A DNA stretch of 64,000 nucleotides, from NCBI GenBank assembly GCA_015067565.1, contig SVMF01000007.1:1-64000 (forward strand), in the 5' to 3' direction. The stretch is from Oscillospiraceae bacterium. GTDB lineage: Bacteria; Bacillota; Clostridia; Oscillospirales; Oscillospiraceae. The translations under genes were made by a program, and so were the position numbers. Below the pieces are notes generated by a model. That model was not told the DNA's origin. It saw only the letters and a list, made by a program, of their open reading frames with translations, and ran no database searches. Positions 9,014 to 17,622 of this stretch are shown in pieces. Position 1 is the stretch's first letter. Each line of letters starts with the position of its first letter.

Positions 9014-9550
9014 ATGGAAAAGGGCTTTATTCAGGACATGCTCGATGTAAAAGTTCTGGTGCTTTACATCATGGCACGGGTTATGTACCCGGTGGACCTG
9101 CAGAAGATTTACGAGCTGTCCTATCAGGATGACCGCCTGAGCTATTTTGACCTGGCGCAGGCTGTGCCGCAGATGGTCGAGACGGGCCATCTGGAGCAGA
9201 TTGAGGGAGAACGCTTTGTCATTACCGAGAAGGGCCGTGAGACCTGCGAGGTAACAGAGGATGCCATTGCATATCCCGTGATGAAGAGGGCGGAGGCGGC
9301 TGTTGATCGCTTCAACCGTGCGGTTCGCCGCAGCAGTTATGTCAAGACGAACATCGAGCAGCGTGAGTCGGGCGACTTTTCGGTGCTCATGACGCTCAAC
9401 GATGAGGTGAGCGATCTGCTCCGTCTGGAGCTGATGGCGCCGACTCAGAAGCAGGCCTATCGCCTGGCAAATGCCTTTACGGAGCATGCAGAGATTATTT
9501 ATCGAAATATTATGGACAGACTTTTGTCTGAACCGAAGGAAGATACTTGA
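9014..9550 (+). CDS. DUF4364-family protein
   Basis: MEKGFIQDMLDVKVLVLYIMARV...ITEKGRETCE winged-helix-like; RBS AAGGAGAG. Confidence 0.75.
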   Translation: MEKGFIQDMLDVKVLVLYIMARVMYPVDLQKIYELSYQDDRLSYFDLAQAVPQMVETGHLEQIEGERFVITEKGRETCEVTEDAIAYPVMKRAEAAVDRFNRAVRRSSYVKTNIEQRESGDFSVLMTLNDEVSDLLRLELMAPTQKQAYRLANAFTEHAEIIYRNIMDRLLSEPKEDT

Positions 9551-9612
9551 AATTTCCGAAAAATGTGTTATAATAAAGATGGCAAAACCAATTCACGAAA
9601 GGAGCGCTACTT

Positions 9613-10152
9613 ATGAAATTCCAATTCACAGAGAAGAAAGTCAGCCTGCCCGCAAATGTCCATGCTTATGCCGAGAAGAAGGTTATGAAGCTGGAACGCT
9701 TTTTCCGTGACGACGCGGAAGCGTTGGTGACGTTTTCCGTCGAAAAAGACCGCAACAAGGTCGAGATCACCATTCACGCAGCGAACACGTACTTCCGTGC
9801 CAGCGAGTCCACGAGCGATATGTTCGCTTCGATCGATGCCGCAGTAGCAACGATGGAGCGCCAGATCCGCAAGAACAAGACTCGTTTGGCTCGCCGTCTG
9901 CGCCAGGATGCCTTCGTGCGCAGCGCAGAGGTCACCTCCTTTGCCCCTGAGACCGAGGAGGAGAGCAAGTTCGAGATCGTCCGTGTGAAGGAATTCCCGA
10001 TGAAGCCGATGACCAGAGAGGAAGCTATCTTGCAGATGAACCTCCTGGAGCACAACTTCTTCGCCTTCAAGGATGAGGAAAACGGCGGCGCTTTTGCAGT
10101 GGTCTATAAGAGAAACGACGGCGGCTACGGTCTGATTGAAAATATTGAATAA
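9613..10152 (+). CDS. hpf: Ribosome hibernation promoting factor (long form)
   Basis: N-term beta/alpha HPF domain and C-term IVRVKEFPMKPMTREEAILQMNLLEHNFFAFKDEENG. Confidence 0.93.
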   Translation: MKFQFTEKKVSLPANVHAYAEKKVMKLERFFRDDAEALVTFSVEKDRNKVEITIHAANTYFRASESTSDMFASIDAAVATMERQIRKNKTRLARRLRQDAFVRSAEVTSFAPETEEESKFEIVRVKEFPMKPMTREEAILQMNLLEHNFFAFKDEENGGAFAVVYKRNDGGYGLIENIE

Positions 10153-10158
10153 GTAAAA

Positions 10159-10196
10159 ATAAAATCGCTCGGGAGCAATCCCGAGCGATTTTTTGC
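10159..10196 (+). terminator. Rho-independent terminator after hpf
   Basis: AAAATCGCTCGGGA...TCCCGAGCGATTTTTT. Confidence 0.85.
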
Positions 10197-10221
10197 GCTT
10201 AAAATGCAATCATTTGGACTG

Positions 10222-10449
10222 TTATTCTCTAAAATCAAAGAGATGCATGGGAGTAATATGAAGATTATCGCATATATCGAAAACAACATCCAACGAAACG
10301 GCACAGTCTGCCGTTTCGATACGGCTCATATGCGTCCGACTAATATTAATTAACTCAGCAAGTGCACTCTGCGACAAACCGCACTTTTTCCGATAGTATG
10401 CAATATTTAATCCTAATAATTTATATTTCTGAAGCTGATTGTTCCGCAT
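10222..10449 (-). CDS. XRE-family HTH regulator
   Basis: LGLNIAYYRKKCGLSQSALAELINISRTHMSRIETADCAVSLDVVFDICDNLHITPMHLF. Confidence 0.82.
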   Translation of the reverse strand: MRNNQLQKYKLLGLNIAYYRKKCGLSQSALAELINISRTHMSRIETADCAVSLDVVFDICDNLHITPMHLFDFRE

Positions 10450-10589
10450 AAATACACCCTTATATAGTATATCTCTAAAACACGATTTCTGCGACAACGT
10501 TAAAAGTGTTTTTTGCAACTTGACAAGTTTCAAAAATATGCTATTATATTATCAGTGTATAGTTGAAAATAAGGAGATGTGAGAATGAA

Positions 10590-11486
10590 ATGAGATTTCA
10601 ACGTGATTTTTTGGTTCCGTATCTGCAGAATGTATGTTCAATGGAATTGCTGCGAGAGAAGATTGATGCCATCGAGAGTAAATACAGTGTGCAGGTCACG
10701 CAAAAGCAACTGATTCCAAAGCCAACAGCACCGGCTAAACCGCAGTTGAAATTTCCGCCGATAACGGCATATATATTTATGTTTATCCTCTCGGTGGGAA
10801 TTCTTGCCTGTGTTCTTTTTATAGCGCTAATGATATTTATGGTTGATGACAAAGGCTTCTTTAGTTATGTGTTGCTAATAGCGGCTGCGATTGGACTTTT
10901 AATGCTTATTGGTATGGCCGAAGATCCACTCTATGATATTCAATCTACATGGAGGCACAATAAGAGTGAGAGACGGCGCTATAAATATGAAACGGAAACG
11001 CTGGATAACCGGGTGCATCAGTGGAAACACAGAATGGATACCATAGCACCTATTCGCAAAAAAGCTAACTTCTGGTATGGCGAATTAAGAAAGGCTGAGA
11101 ATTTACTCGATGAACTATATTCTGTGAATATCATTCCCGGACAATATAGAAACAAATACGCAGCGCTATATTTGTATCAATATTTTTCTGAAAGCCAATT
11201 TGATGATTTGGCAATGGCGCTTAACACATTTGTGCTGGAAGAAATAAAGGAAAAGTTAGATAAAATCATCAGAAATCAGTCGGAAATCTTGATAAATCAG
11301 AGATTGCAGATTGCGATGCAGAGAGAATCGAATGAGTTGCAGAAAAAACATACGAAGATGATGAAAGCAAAACTCGACAATATGCAGACAACATTAGAGG
11401 AGCACAATTCTTACTTAAGAATGATTGAGAGCGACACTGCTACAACGGCATTCCTTACAAAGGTGAACTATATTCGTAATATTTGA
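10590..11486 (+). CDS. Uncharacterised membrane protein with coiled-coil C-terminus
   Basis: Two TM segments and a long C-terminal coiled coil; AAGGAG upstream. Confidence 0.6.
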   Translation: MRFQRDFLVPYLQNVCSMELLREKIDAIESKYSVQVTQKQLIPKPTAPAKPQLKFPPITAYIFMFILSVGILACVLFIALMIFMVDDKGFFSYVLLIAAAIGLLMLIGMAEDPLYDIQSTWRHNKSERRRYKYETETLDNRVHQWKHRMDTIAPIRKKANFWYGELRKAENLLDELYSVNIIPGQYRNKYAALYLYQYFSESQFDDLAMALNTFVLEEIKEKLDKIIRNQSEILINQRLQIAMQRESNELQKKHTKMMKAKLDNMQTTLEEHNSYLRMIESDTATTAFLTKVNYIRNI

Positions 11487-11527
11487 TCTGTAGACTTGCT
11501 AAAAAATGGATAAGGGGGAGAGAAAGT

Positions 11528-12292
11528 ATGACATGTGCGAATTGCGGCAGAACCATTCCGCAGGGGAAGCAAATTTGTCCGCACTGTGATGATTCAGCGA
11601 AGGATTATAGCCAGGAAATTAAAAGCGTAAAGCCCAGAATCAATAAGGATATGTTGGAGTGTCCGATTTGTTCTATGAAGGGTATTTCGCCGAAGGAGAG
11701 ATCGTGCCCTCAGTGTAAGATTAAGTTTATTCAGGAGCAATGGGTGTGTGATTCCTGCAAAGCGCAGAATCGGTATCAGACTGTGAAATGTGTCCATTGT
11801 GCAAAAGTCAGGAACAGCAGCGGAAAATTGGAACAAGCGAAGGCGAGAAAAGGCATGGCATTCTATCAGTATCTGATATATTTTGGGCTTTTTGCCAGTG
11901 CTGCGCTCTCTTTCTACTCAGGCTGTATGACAATAGTTGAGAACGGCTTGCTTGGTTTCTACTATTTACTCTATGGTGTATTTGCACTGGTAGCACGCTT
12001 TTTGCTTGCCTCTCGCAAGAGAGACGGTTTAAAACTCTATATTGGTATGCTATGGGTCGATTGTGCTGTAACTTTGCTATCGATCGATTATTTTCAGGAT
12101 ATGATTTCTTCCGAAACGTCGAAAGTGATTGATACATACGGAGAATATGCATCACAGGCGGCAGTGAGTGGGGTCAATGCAATCAGTGCCGGTGGTCAAA
12201 TCGGTGTTTTGATTGGAAGCTTAATTGCAATTGGAATAAATGGTGTGATCAGTAAATACTTTACAAACAGAGAGGACTATTTTAATCAATAA
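11528..12292 (+). CDS. Zinc-ribbon membrane protein
   Basis: MTCANCGRTIPQGKQICPHCD...CPICSMKGISPKERSCPQCK...CDSCKAQNRYQTVKCVHC, then TM helices. Confidence 0.7.
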   Translation: MTCANCGRTIPQGKQICPHCDDSAKDYSQEIKSVKPRINKDMLECPICSMKGISPKERSCPQCKIKFIQEQWVCDSCKAQNRYQTVKCVHCAKVRNSSGKLEQAKARKGMAFYQYLIYFGLFASAALSFYSGCMTIVENGLLGFYYLLYGVFALVARFLLASRKRDGLKLYIGMLWVDCAVTLLSIDYFQDMISSETSKVIDTYGEYASQAAVSGVNAISAGGQIGVLIGSLIAIGINGVISKYFTNREDYFNQ

Positions 12293-12318
12293 GATTGAAT
12301 TTGGAAGGAGAACAGGAA

Positions 12319-12699
12319 ATGAAGAAAATAATTGTAGTATTCATTGCGTTCATGATCATTTTAGGCTTGGTTGCCTGCAATCTGACGCCGGAAGACAAGG
12401 TTGCATCTTATGTAGATGATGCAGAAGAAAAACTGGAAGAAATGTTTCGCGGCAGTGGCATAGCTGTCAATGTTGAGGCGGAAGGCTGCGGCATTATTGT
12501 CGATCTCAAGATCAGTGCTTTAAACGATATCTCTTCGAGCCAAAAGAGTGAGCTGCAGAGCTATTATAATTCGATGGATGGCACATTTGAGATGCTGTTG
12601 GAAGAGATGCAGGAAGAGGTTTCGGAATTGGAATACATGGTTGTAAATGTTTGCGAGAGTGATGGCGACCTTGCTGCAAAGGTCGAGATTGGAAAATAA
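12319..12699 (+). CDS. Putative lipoprotein
   Basis: Signal peptide with lipobox LVAC (MKKIIVVFIAFMIILGLVACNLT). Confidence 0.7.
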   Translation: MKKIIVVFIAFMIILGLVACNLTPEDKVASYVDDAEEKLEEMFRGSGIAVNVEAEGCGIIVDLKISALNDISSSQKSELQSYYNSMDGTFEMLLEEMQEEVSELEYMVVNVCESDGDLAAKVEIGK

Positions 12700-12832
12700 T
12701 GTTAACGGGAAGGTGAGAGCCTTCCCGTTTTTTATATAATATCATATCATGGAATATGGGAGAATTCTCGTATTAGACTTCTTCCTGCTAAGGGTAGAAA
12801 ATATATCAGAGTTGCGATTACAACAGGCCAAT

Positions 12833-12897
12833 TGAACGCAAATCGCCAATCGTCAAAAATTTGCATTTTGACGATTAGCGATTTTTTGACGCTCTGA
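12833..12897 (+). repeat. Partial family-1 repeat (distal hairpin module)
   Basis: TTGAACGCAAATCGCCAATCGTCAAAAATTTGCATTTTGACGATTAGCGATTTTTTGACGCTCTG matches the distal module of copy 2 (5569-5634). Confidence 0.75.
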
Positions 12898-12962
12898 AAA
12901 GAAATCTGATTTATCTGGAGCGCTTTCTCTCTATACCCCAACTATTGTGTAGAGCCAAAATG

Positions 12963-14075
12963 TTACTGGAACACGCTGCCGGCGGTGTTGAGCATGGTCG
13001 TGCTGTAAAGGAAGAGTACATCCGCGCCGGCAAAGTCCACATACTGATCCAATGTCATTGAGGAGATATAACGAATGTCGATCATGGTGATCTTCTGATA
13101 GCTGTCGATCAGCAGGGGCGTGATGGAGCTGCCGTAGCTGTCTCGGAAGAGGATCAGATGCTTGTCGCTTGTGGCATTGGGATTGTCGATCGTGATGAGC
13201 ATCTCCGCCCCGTCCAGGAACACATCGTACGAGTCGGTGTTCTCTGCACCGAAATGCTTCTCGTTGTAGACCTTGATCGGCATCCACTGCTTGCGCTCGT
13301 TCATACGCTTGACTCTGGCATTGTCGATGGCCGTATTGGTCAGGTAGGTCAGTGTGTCGGGTGTCGGGGTTCCGTCGGCCAGAGCGTAATACACACCCTT
13401 GAAACCCTCCAGACGATGCTCGGTGTAGCTGTCACGATCGGCCGCTATGGTTCCCATGGCTTGGCAGAGCGCTTGCGCCACGGGCAGAATATTCTCCTGC
13501 TTCCAATGGCTGTCGGTGCGGTAGTAATCATCGATCGTCAGAAGCTCGCGCAGGTCGATGGCCTCGGCTTGGACGGCCTCCATGAGCTCGTAGAGCCTGT
13601 CGTAGTTCATGGTGGGCTGGTTGGAATCCGTCTTGTAGTACAGATAATAATTCTTGTCGGGAATGATCGAATAATAGGCATTTGCGATCTGTGGATGCGA
13701 TTGCAGGATCTGATTGAAGATACTCACAGCCTTGTTGACACTCGCTTCGTTGAGGGTCGGATCGAGCTTCGTCAGATGCTCGCCCGCACCGGCATAACCG
13801 CTGCTGCTCTTGACGCGGAAGATGTTCTTTTCGATCCATTTTTTGGCATCAAGGAAGGTGGAGCGAGCGGGGAACTGATCCAAAAGATAGGCCTCACCAT
13901 CCTTGAAGAACGAGGCGTCAAATACGGCTTCTGCCGAGAGTGTAGGGGCCTGCGCAAGCTCCTTGCGTTCTGCTGCAGAGATGTCTTGATCCGGCAAAAG
14001 GAAATGCGCTGTGGTCAAGCCGAAGATCACGAGGAAAAAGACAGCAACAACTGCGATTTGTTTCATTTTTTCCAT
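12963..14075 (-). CDS. DHHW/AlgX-like SGNH-type protein
   Basis: N-term signal/TM, FDASFFKDGEAYLLDQFPARSTFLDAKKW, YRTDSHWKQE, adjacent to an MBOAT acyltransferase. Confidence 0.78.
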   Translation of the reverse strand: MEKMKQIAVVAVFFLVIFGLTTAHFLLPDQDISAAERKELAQAPTLSAEAVFDASFFKDGEAYLLDQFPARSTFLDAKKWIEKNIFRVKSSSGYAGAGEHLTKLDPTLNEASVNKAVSIFNQILQSHPQIANAYYSIIPDKNYYLYYKTDSNQPTMNYDRLYELMEAVQAEAIDLRELLTIDDYYRTDSHWKQENILPVAQALCQAMGTIAADRDSYTEHRLEGFKGVYYALADGTPTPDTLTYLTNTAIDNARVKRMNERKQWMPIKVYNEKHFGAENTDSYDVFLDGAEMLITIDNPNATSDKHLILFRDSYGSSITPLLIDSYQKITMIDIRYISSMTLDQYVDFAGADVLFLYSTTMLNTAGSVFQ

Positions 14076-14087
14076 GACAGCACCTCC

Positions 14088-15482
14088 TTAGAAGCGGAAA
14101 TAGAGGAACGGACTGAAGCTGCCCGCCACGAGATAGGCGGTCACGGCCAAAAACAGCACACCGACGGCGAGCGGCTCTGCAAATGTTGCGAGCTTCTTGC
14201 CGAGGCTCCTATCCTCAAAGCGGCGATACAGCCGCTTGCAAAGCGGAGTTGCACCGATGACAGCAACGACCAGAAGCAGGCCGTAGCTTGCAAGGTAGTA
14301 GCCGGTATCCGAGCTCCAAAGCGGCACACCGCCGAACAGACCTTTGAAGTCTGAGATGAGCTGTGACATATCTGCCGCATTGAAGAGCACAAAGCTGAAG
14401 GCAACCAGAACGATGACATAAAGATGGCGGATCAGCGCACCGGCCTTCTTCAAAAGCTTCAGCAGGAACAGCTTTTCCAGAATCAGGACGACACCAAACA
14501 GAACGCCCCACAGCACGAAATTCCACGCTGCGCCATGCCACAGACCTGTGGTTGCCCAGACGATGCCGATGTTGACAAACCAGCGAAGCTTCTTGACACG
14601 GTTGCCGCCGAGCGGAATGTACAAATAGTCACGGAACCATGTGCCCAGGGTCATATGCCAGCGGCGCCAGAACTCGGTGATACTGCCGGAAATGAAGGGA
14701 TAATCGAAATTTTCGGGGAAGGAGAAGCCGAAAATTCTGCCCAGACCGATGGCCATATCCGAATAGCCGGAGAAATCAAAATAGATCTGCAGGCTGATCG
14801 CAATGGCATAGAGCCAGTAGAACACCACAGAACTCTCTGCGGTGCGGAAAACATCGCACAGCCGTCCCATCGCATCAGCGATGAGAACCTTTTTGGCAAG
14901 GCCAAAGGTGAAGCGGCGGATGCCCAGATACAGACCGCTCAGATCATGCTTTCTGTCGTGCAGCTCCCGTGAAATATCCGTATAGCGCACGATGGGACCT
15001 GCGATGAGCTGTGGGAACAAACACACAAAGGTGGCAAAGGTGCCCAAATTGCGGTTTGCCTTTGCATTTCCGAGGTAGACATCGATGGTGTAGCTCATTG
15101 TCTGGAAGGTGAAGAAGCTAATGCCAATCGGAAGCTTGACACCGAGCAGAGGGATTGCTGTGCCAAACAGATCGTTGAAGCTGCCGATGAAGAAGTCGGC
15201 ATACTTGAAGAAACCCAGCAAGGTCAGATTGATGATAATCGACGAAATCAGGGCGATTTTTGCACCCGTGGTGCCACGGTGCGATTCGATGTAGAGACTG
15301 TGCAGGAAGTCGGAGACCGAAGAAATGACCAATAGTATGACATAGATGGGTTCCCCGACGAAGTAGAAAAACACACTGCTTGCCAGCAGAACATAATTCT
15401 TCCATGATTTCGGCACTGCGAAGTATAAGAGCAAAACCACGGGGAGAAACAGGTACAGAAAGCTGATGCTTGAAAATACCAT
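14088..15482 (-). CDS. MBOAT family O-acyltransferase (AlgI/DltB-like)
   Basis: MVFSSISFLYLFLPVVLLLYF...QLIAGPIVRY...SITEFWRRWHMTLGTWFRDYLYIPLGGN...GLWHGAAWNFVLWG. Confidence 0.94.
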   Translation of the reverse strand: MVFSSISFLYLFLPVVLLLYFAVPKSWKNYVLLASSVFFYFVGEPIYVILLVISSVSDFLHSLYIESHRGTTGAKIALISSIIINLTLLGFFKYADFFIGSFNDLFGTAIPLLGVKLPIGISFFTFQTMSYTIDVYLGNAKANRNLGTFATFVCLFPQLIAGPIVRYTDISRELHDRKHDLSGLYLGIRRFTFGLAKKVLIADAMGRLCDVFRTAESSVVFYWLYAIAISLQIYFDFSGYSDMAIGLGRIFGFSFPENFDYPFISGSITEFWRRWHMTLGTWFRDYLYIPLGGNRVKKLRWFVNIGIVWATTGLWHGAAWNFVLWGVLFGVVLILEKLFLLKLLKKAGALIRHLYVIVLVAFSFVLFNAADMSQLISDFKGLFGGVPLWSSDTGYYLASYGLLLVVAVIGATPLCKRLYRRFEDRSLGKKLATFAEPLAVGVLFLAVTAYLVAGSFSPFLYFRF

Positions 15483-15550
15483 AGCGGATCCTCCGATTGA
15501 ATGATTGATGCATTCTATTGACGCGGCAAGAAGGAAACAGTTCCGTAAAA

Positions 15551-16276
15551 TCAGAGCAATTCCTTCCAAACGGCGAAAATTTCACGAATGAACATATTGC
15601 AGAAAAACAGCTTGTTTTTCGTTTCTGCGGGATAGCCGAGGGATTTGACCTCCAGTTCCTTGGCAATCAGCTCTGCTCGCAGCAGATGATACTCCGAGGA
15701 GATGACTGCGACGCTTTGCGGCTTGCTGCCGCTCTCAGCTTCGATGATTGCGAGGCTGTGCTGCAGATTTTCCTGCGTGTTGGCAGAATGCTCCTCCAGA
15801 CGCAGACGATCAGGGCTGATACCATGATCGAGCAGCCAGGTGAACATACAGCTCGCCTCGGAGATAGACTCGTTTTCCCCCTTTGCGCCGCTGAGGATCA
15901 GGGTCGCATTCGGATAGGTTTCGGCATATTCCAATGCGGCCTCCAGACGCTCACGCAGAGAAGCGCTTGGTTGCGTATCGTTGACTGCCGCACCCAAAAC
16001 GATGGCATAGTCGGCTTCGGGATCTTCGGCACCGCCCATATTCGTGCCGATCCATATGCCGGTTGCGATCATGGCCACGATGCCGACGCAAAGCGCAATG
16101 GAAAAGGCGAGCTTCAAAATGGTTGAGGTGCACATATTGAGCACACCGAAGACCAGCCGCAGCACGCCCAGTGCACAAAACATGATGCCCGTAAATTGGT
16201 AGGCATAGACAAAAAAGTAGAAAAATCCGCCAATGGCAAAGAGAATCAGCGCAGAGAGCCAGTATCTTTTCTTCAT
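15551..16276 (-). CDS. YdcF/SanA-like DUF218 protein
   Basis: TM region then YAIVLGAAVNDTQPSASLRERLEAALEY...LILSGAKGENE...VISSEYHLLRA. Confidence 0.87.
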   Translation of the reverse strand: MKKRYWLSALILFAIGGFFYFFVYAYQFTGIMFCALGVLRLVFGVLNMCTSTILKLAFSIALCVGIVAMIATGIWIGTNMGGAEDPEADYAIVLGAAVNDTQPSASLRERLEAALEYAETYPNATLILSGAKGENESISEASCMFTWLLDHGISPDRLRLEEHSANTQENLQHSLAIIEAESGSKPQSVAVISSEYHLLRAELIAKELEVKSLGYPAETKNKLFFCNMFIREIFAVWKELL

Positions 16277-17307
16277 TCGAATACATACCCCCTCAGGACA
16301 CGCAGCGTGTTGAGCACACCGTCCTTGTGGCTGCGCTCGTAGCCGTGGGAGGCATATACACCCGGTCCGATCAGACCGTGACGGATGTCATACCCTGCTG
16401 AAAGTGTAGCCTCGACGTCCGAGCCGTAGTGCGGATAGATATCGACGGCATAGTCGGCCTTTTCTTTTTGAGCAGCGGCGATGAGCTTCTTGACGACCTC
16501 ATAGCTGTATGGGCCACCGGAGTCCTTGGCGCAGATGGAGACCTGACGCTCGGTGCACTGCAGGCCGTCACCGACACAGCCCATGTCTACGGAGATGGCT
16601 TCGGTCACGCCGGTTGGGACGCTGGCGGCACCGCCGTGGCCGACTTCTTCATACACCGTGATGTGGGCATAGATCCGACGCTCGGGGGTCAGACCGCTTT
16701 CCTTCAGATACTTGGCAAATCCCAAAAGAATGCCGACCGAGAGCTTGTCGTCCAGAAAACGGCTCTTGATATAGCCGGACTTCGTGACGCGTGTGCGTGG
16801 CTCGAAGCAGACATAATCACCGACGCTGATGCCAAGTTTCTTGACGTCGTCGGCAGTTTCCACACATTCATCGAGCACGACCTCGGTGGTATCGAAGTCA
16901 CGCTTGACGGTTGCGTAGTCGGAATTGACGTGGATGGAAGCGTTGCAAAGCTGAAGAGTGCCTTCATAGACACCGCTGAACTTCGTCACGACGCGACAGT
17001 TTTCAGCCTCGGCATTGTTGGCATTCATGCCGCCGACCCGGACGATGCGCAGACGGCCGTTTCCCTTGATTTCGGCCACCATACCGCCCAGGGTGTCTGC
17101 GTGCGCTTCCAACAAGAGGGCATTGCTTTCGTCTTTGCCGCCGAGATCGACCAGAATGCCGCCCTTGACCGTGCGCTTGGCAGAAAAGCCGAGGTCGCTA
17201 AACTTGCGAAGAACAAATTCCTCTGCATCGTGCGTGTAACCCGTGGGGCTGTCGATGGCCAGGAGCTCCACGGCCTTATCTACTGCAAAATTTACGTAGT
17301 TTTCCAT
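16273..17307 (-). CDS. M42-family metallopeptidase
   Basis: AIDSPTGYTHDAEEFV...EAHADTLGGMV...LDDKLSVGILL...VYEEVGHGGA; RBS AAGGAG. Confidence 0.88.
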   Translation of the reverse strand: MENYVNFAVDKAVELLAIDSPTGYTHDAEEFVLRKFSDLGFSAKRTVKGGILVDLGGKDESNALLLEAHADTLGGMVAEIKGNGRLRIVRVGGMNANNAEAENCRVVTKFSGVYEGTLQLCNASIHVNSDYATVKRDFDTTEVVLDECVETADDVKKLGISVGDYVCFEPRTRVTKSGYIKSRFLDDKLSVGILLGFAKYLKESGLTPERRIYAHITVYEEVGHGGAASVPTGVTEAISVDMGCVGDGLQCTERQVSICAKDSGGPYSYEVVKKLIAAAQKEKADYAVDIYPHYGSDVEATLSAGYDIRHGLIGPGVYASHGYERSHKDGVLNTLRVLRGYVFE

Positions 17308-17343
17308 AGTTTTGTCTCCTTTTTGGGAAGTTTTTGCGTTGTT

Positions 17344-17520
17344 CAAATTTCGATTTATCGCCCTGATTATCGTATCTCGTTGTAGGGTAGGGGCATGCCC
17401 CTACCGGCGGCAACCGCTACGATTTTGCCGGAAGCTGTTGCGAATACGGATCCCTTTCTGACGGTTGAGGCATGCCTCAACCCTACCGTGGCTGTGCAAT
17501 AACGGACAGCGAATTCGGAA
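17344..17520 (+). repeat. Family-2 palindromic repeat, copy A
   Basis: TTCAAATTTCGATTTATCG end; GGTAGGGGCATGCCCCTACC and GGTTGAGGCATGCCTCAACC palindromes; shared with 28228-28403 (inverted) and 31430-31601. Confidence 0.88.
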
Positions 17521-17566
17521 TTCGTTACCGGACATTTTTACATCATATCACATATTTTCAAAAAAG

Positions 17567-17616
17567 TATAGTAAAAACCACGAATCGAGGAATATCGACT
17601 CGTGGTTTTTACTATA
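17567..17616 (-). terminator. thrS terminator
   Basis: 17-bp perfect stem TATAGTAAAAACCACGA / TCGTGGTTTTTACTATA downstream of thrS. Confidence 0.85.
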
Positions 17617-17622
17617 GTGATA

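Noticed and set aside
13158-14354. 398-aa + ORF
   Set aside because: Antisense to the DHHW and MBOAT genes; low-complexity composition.
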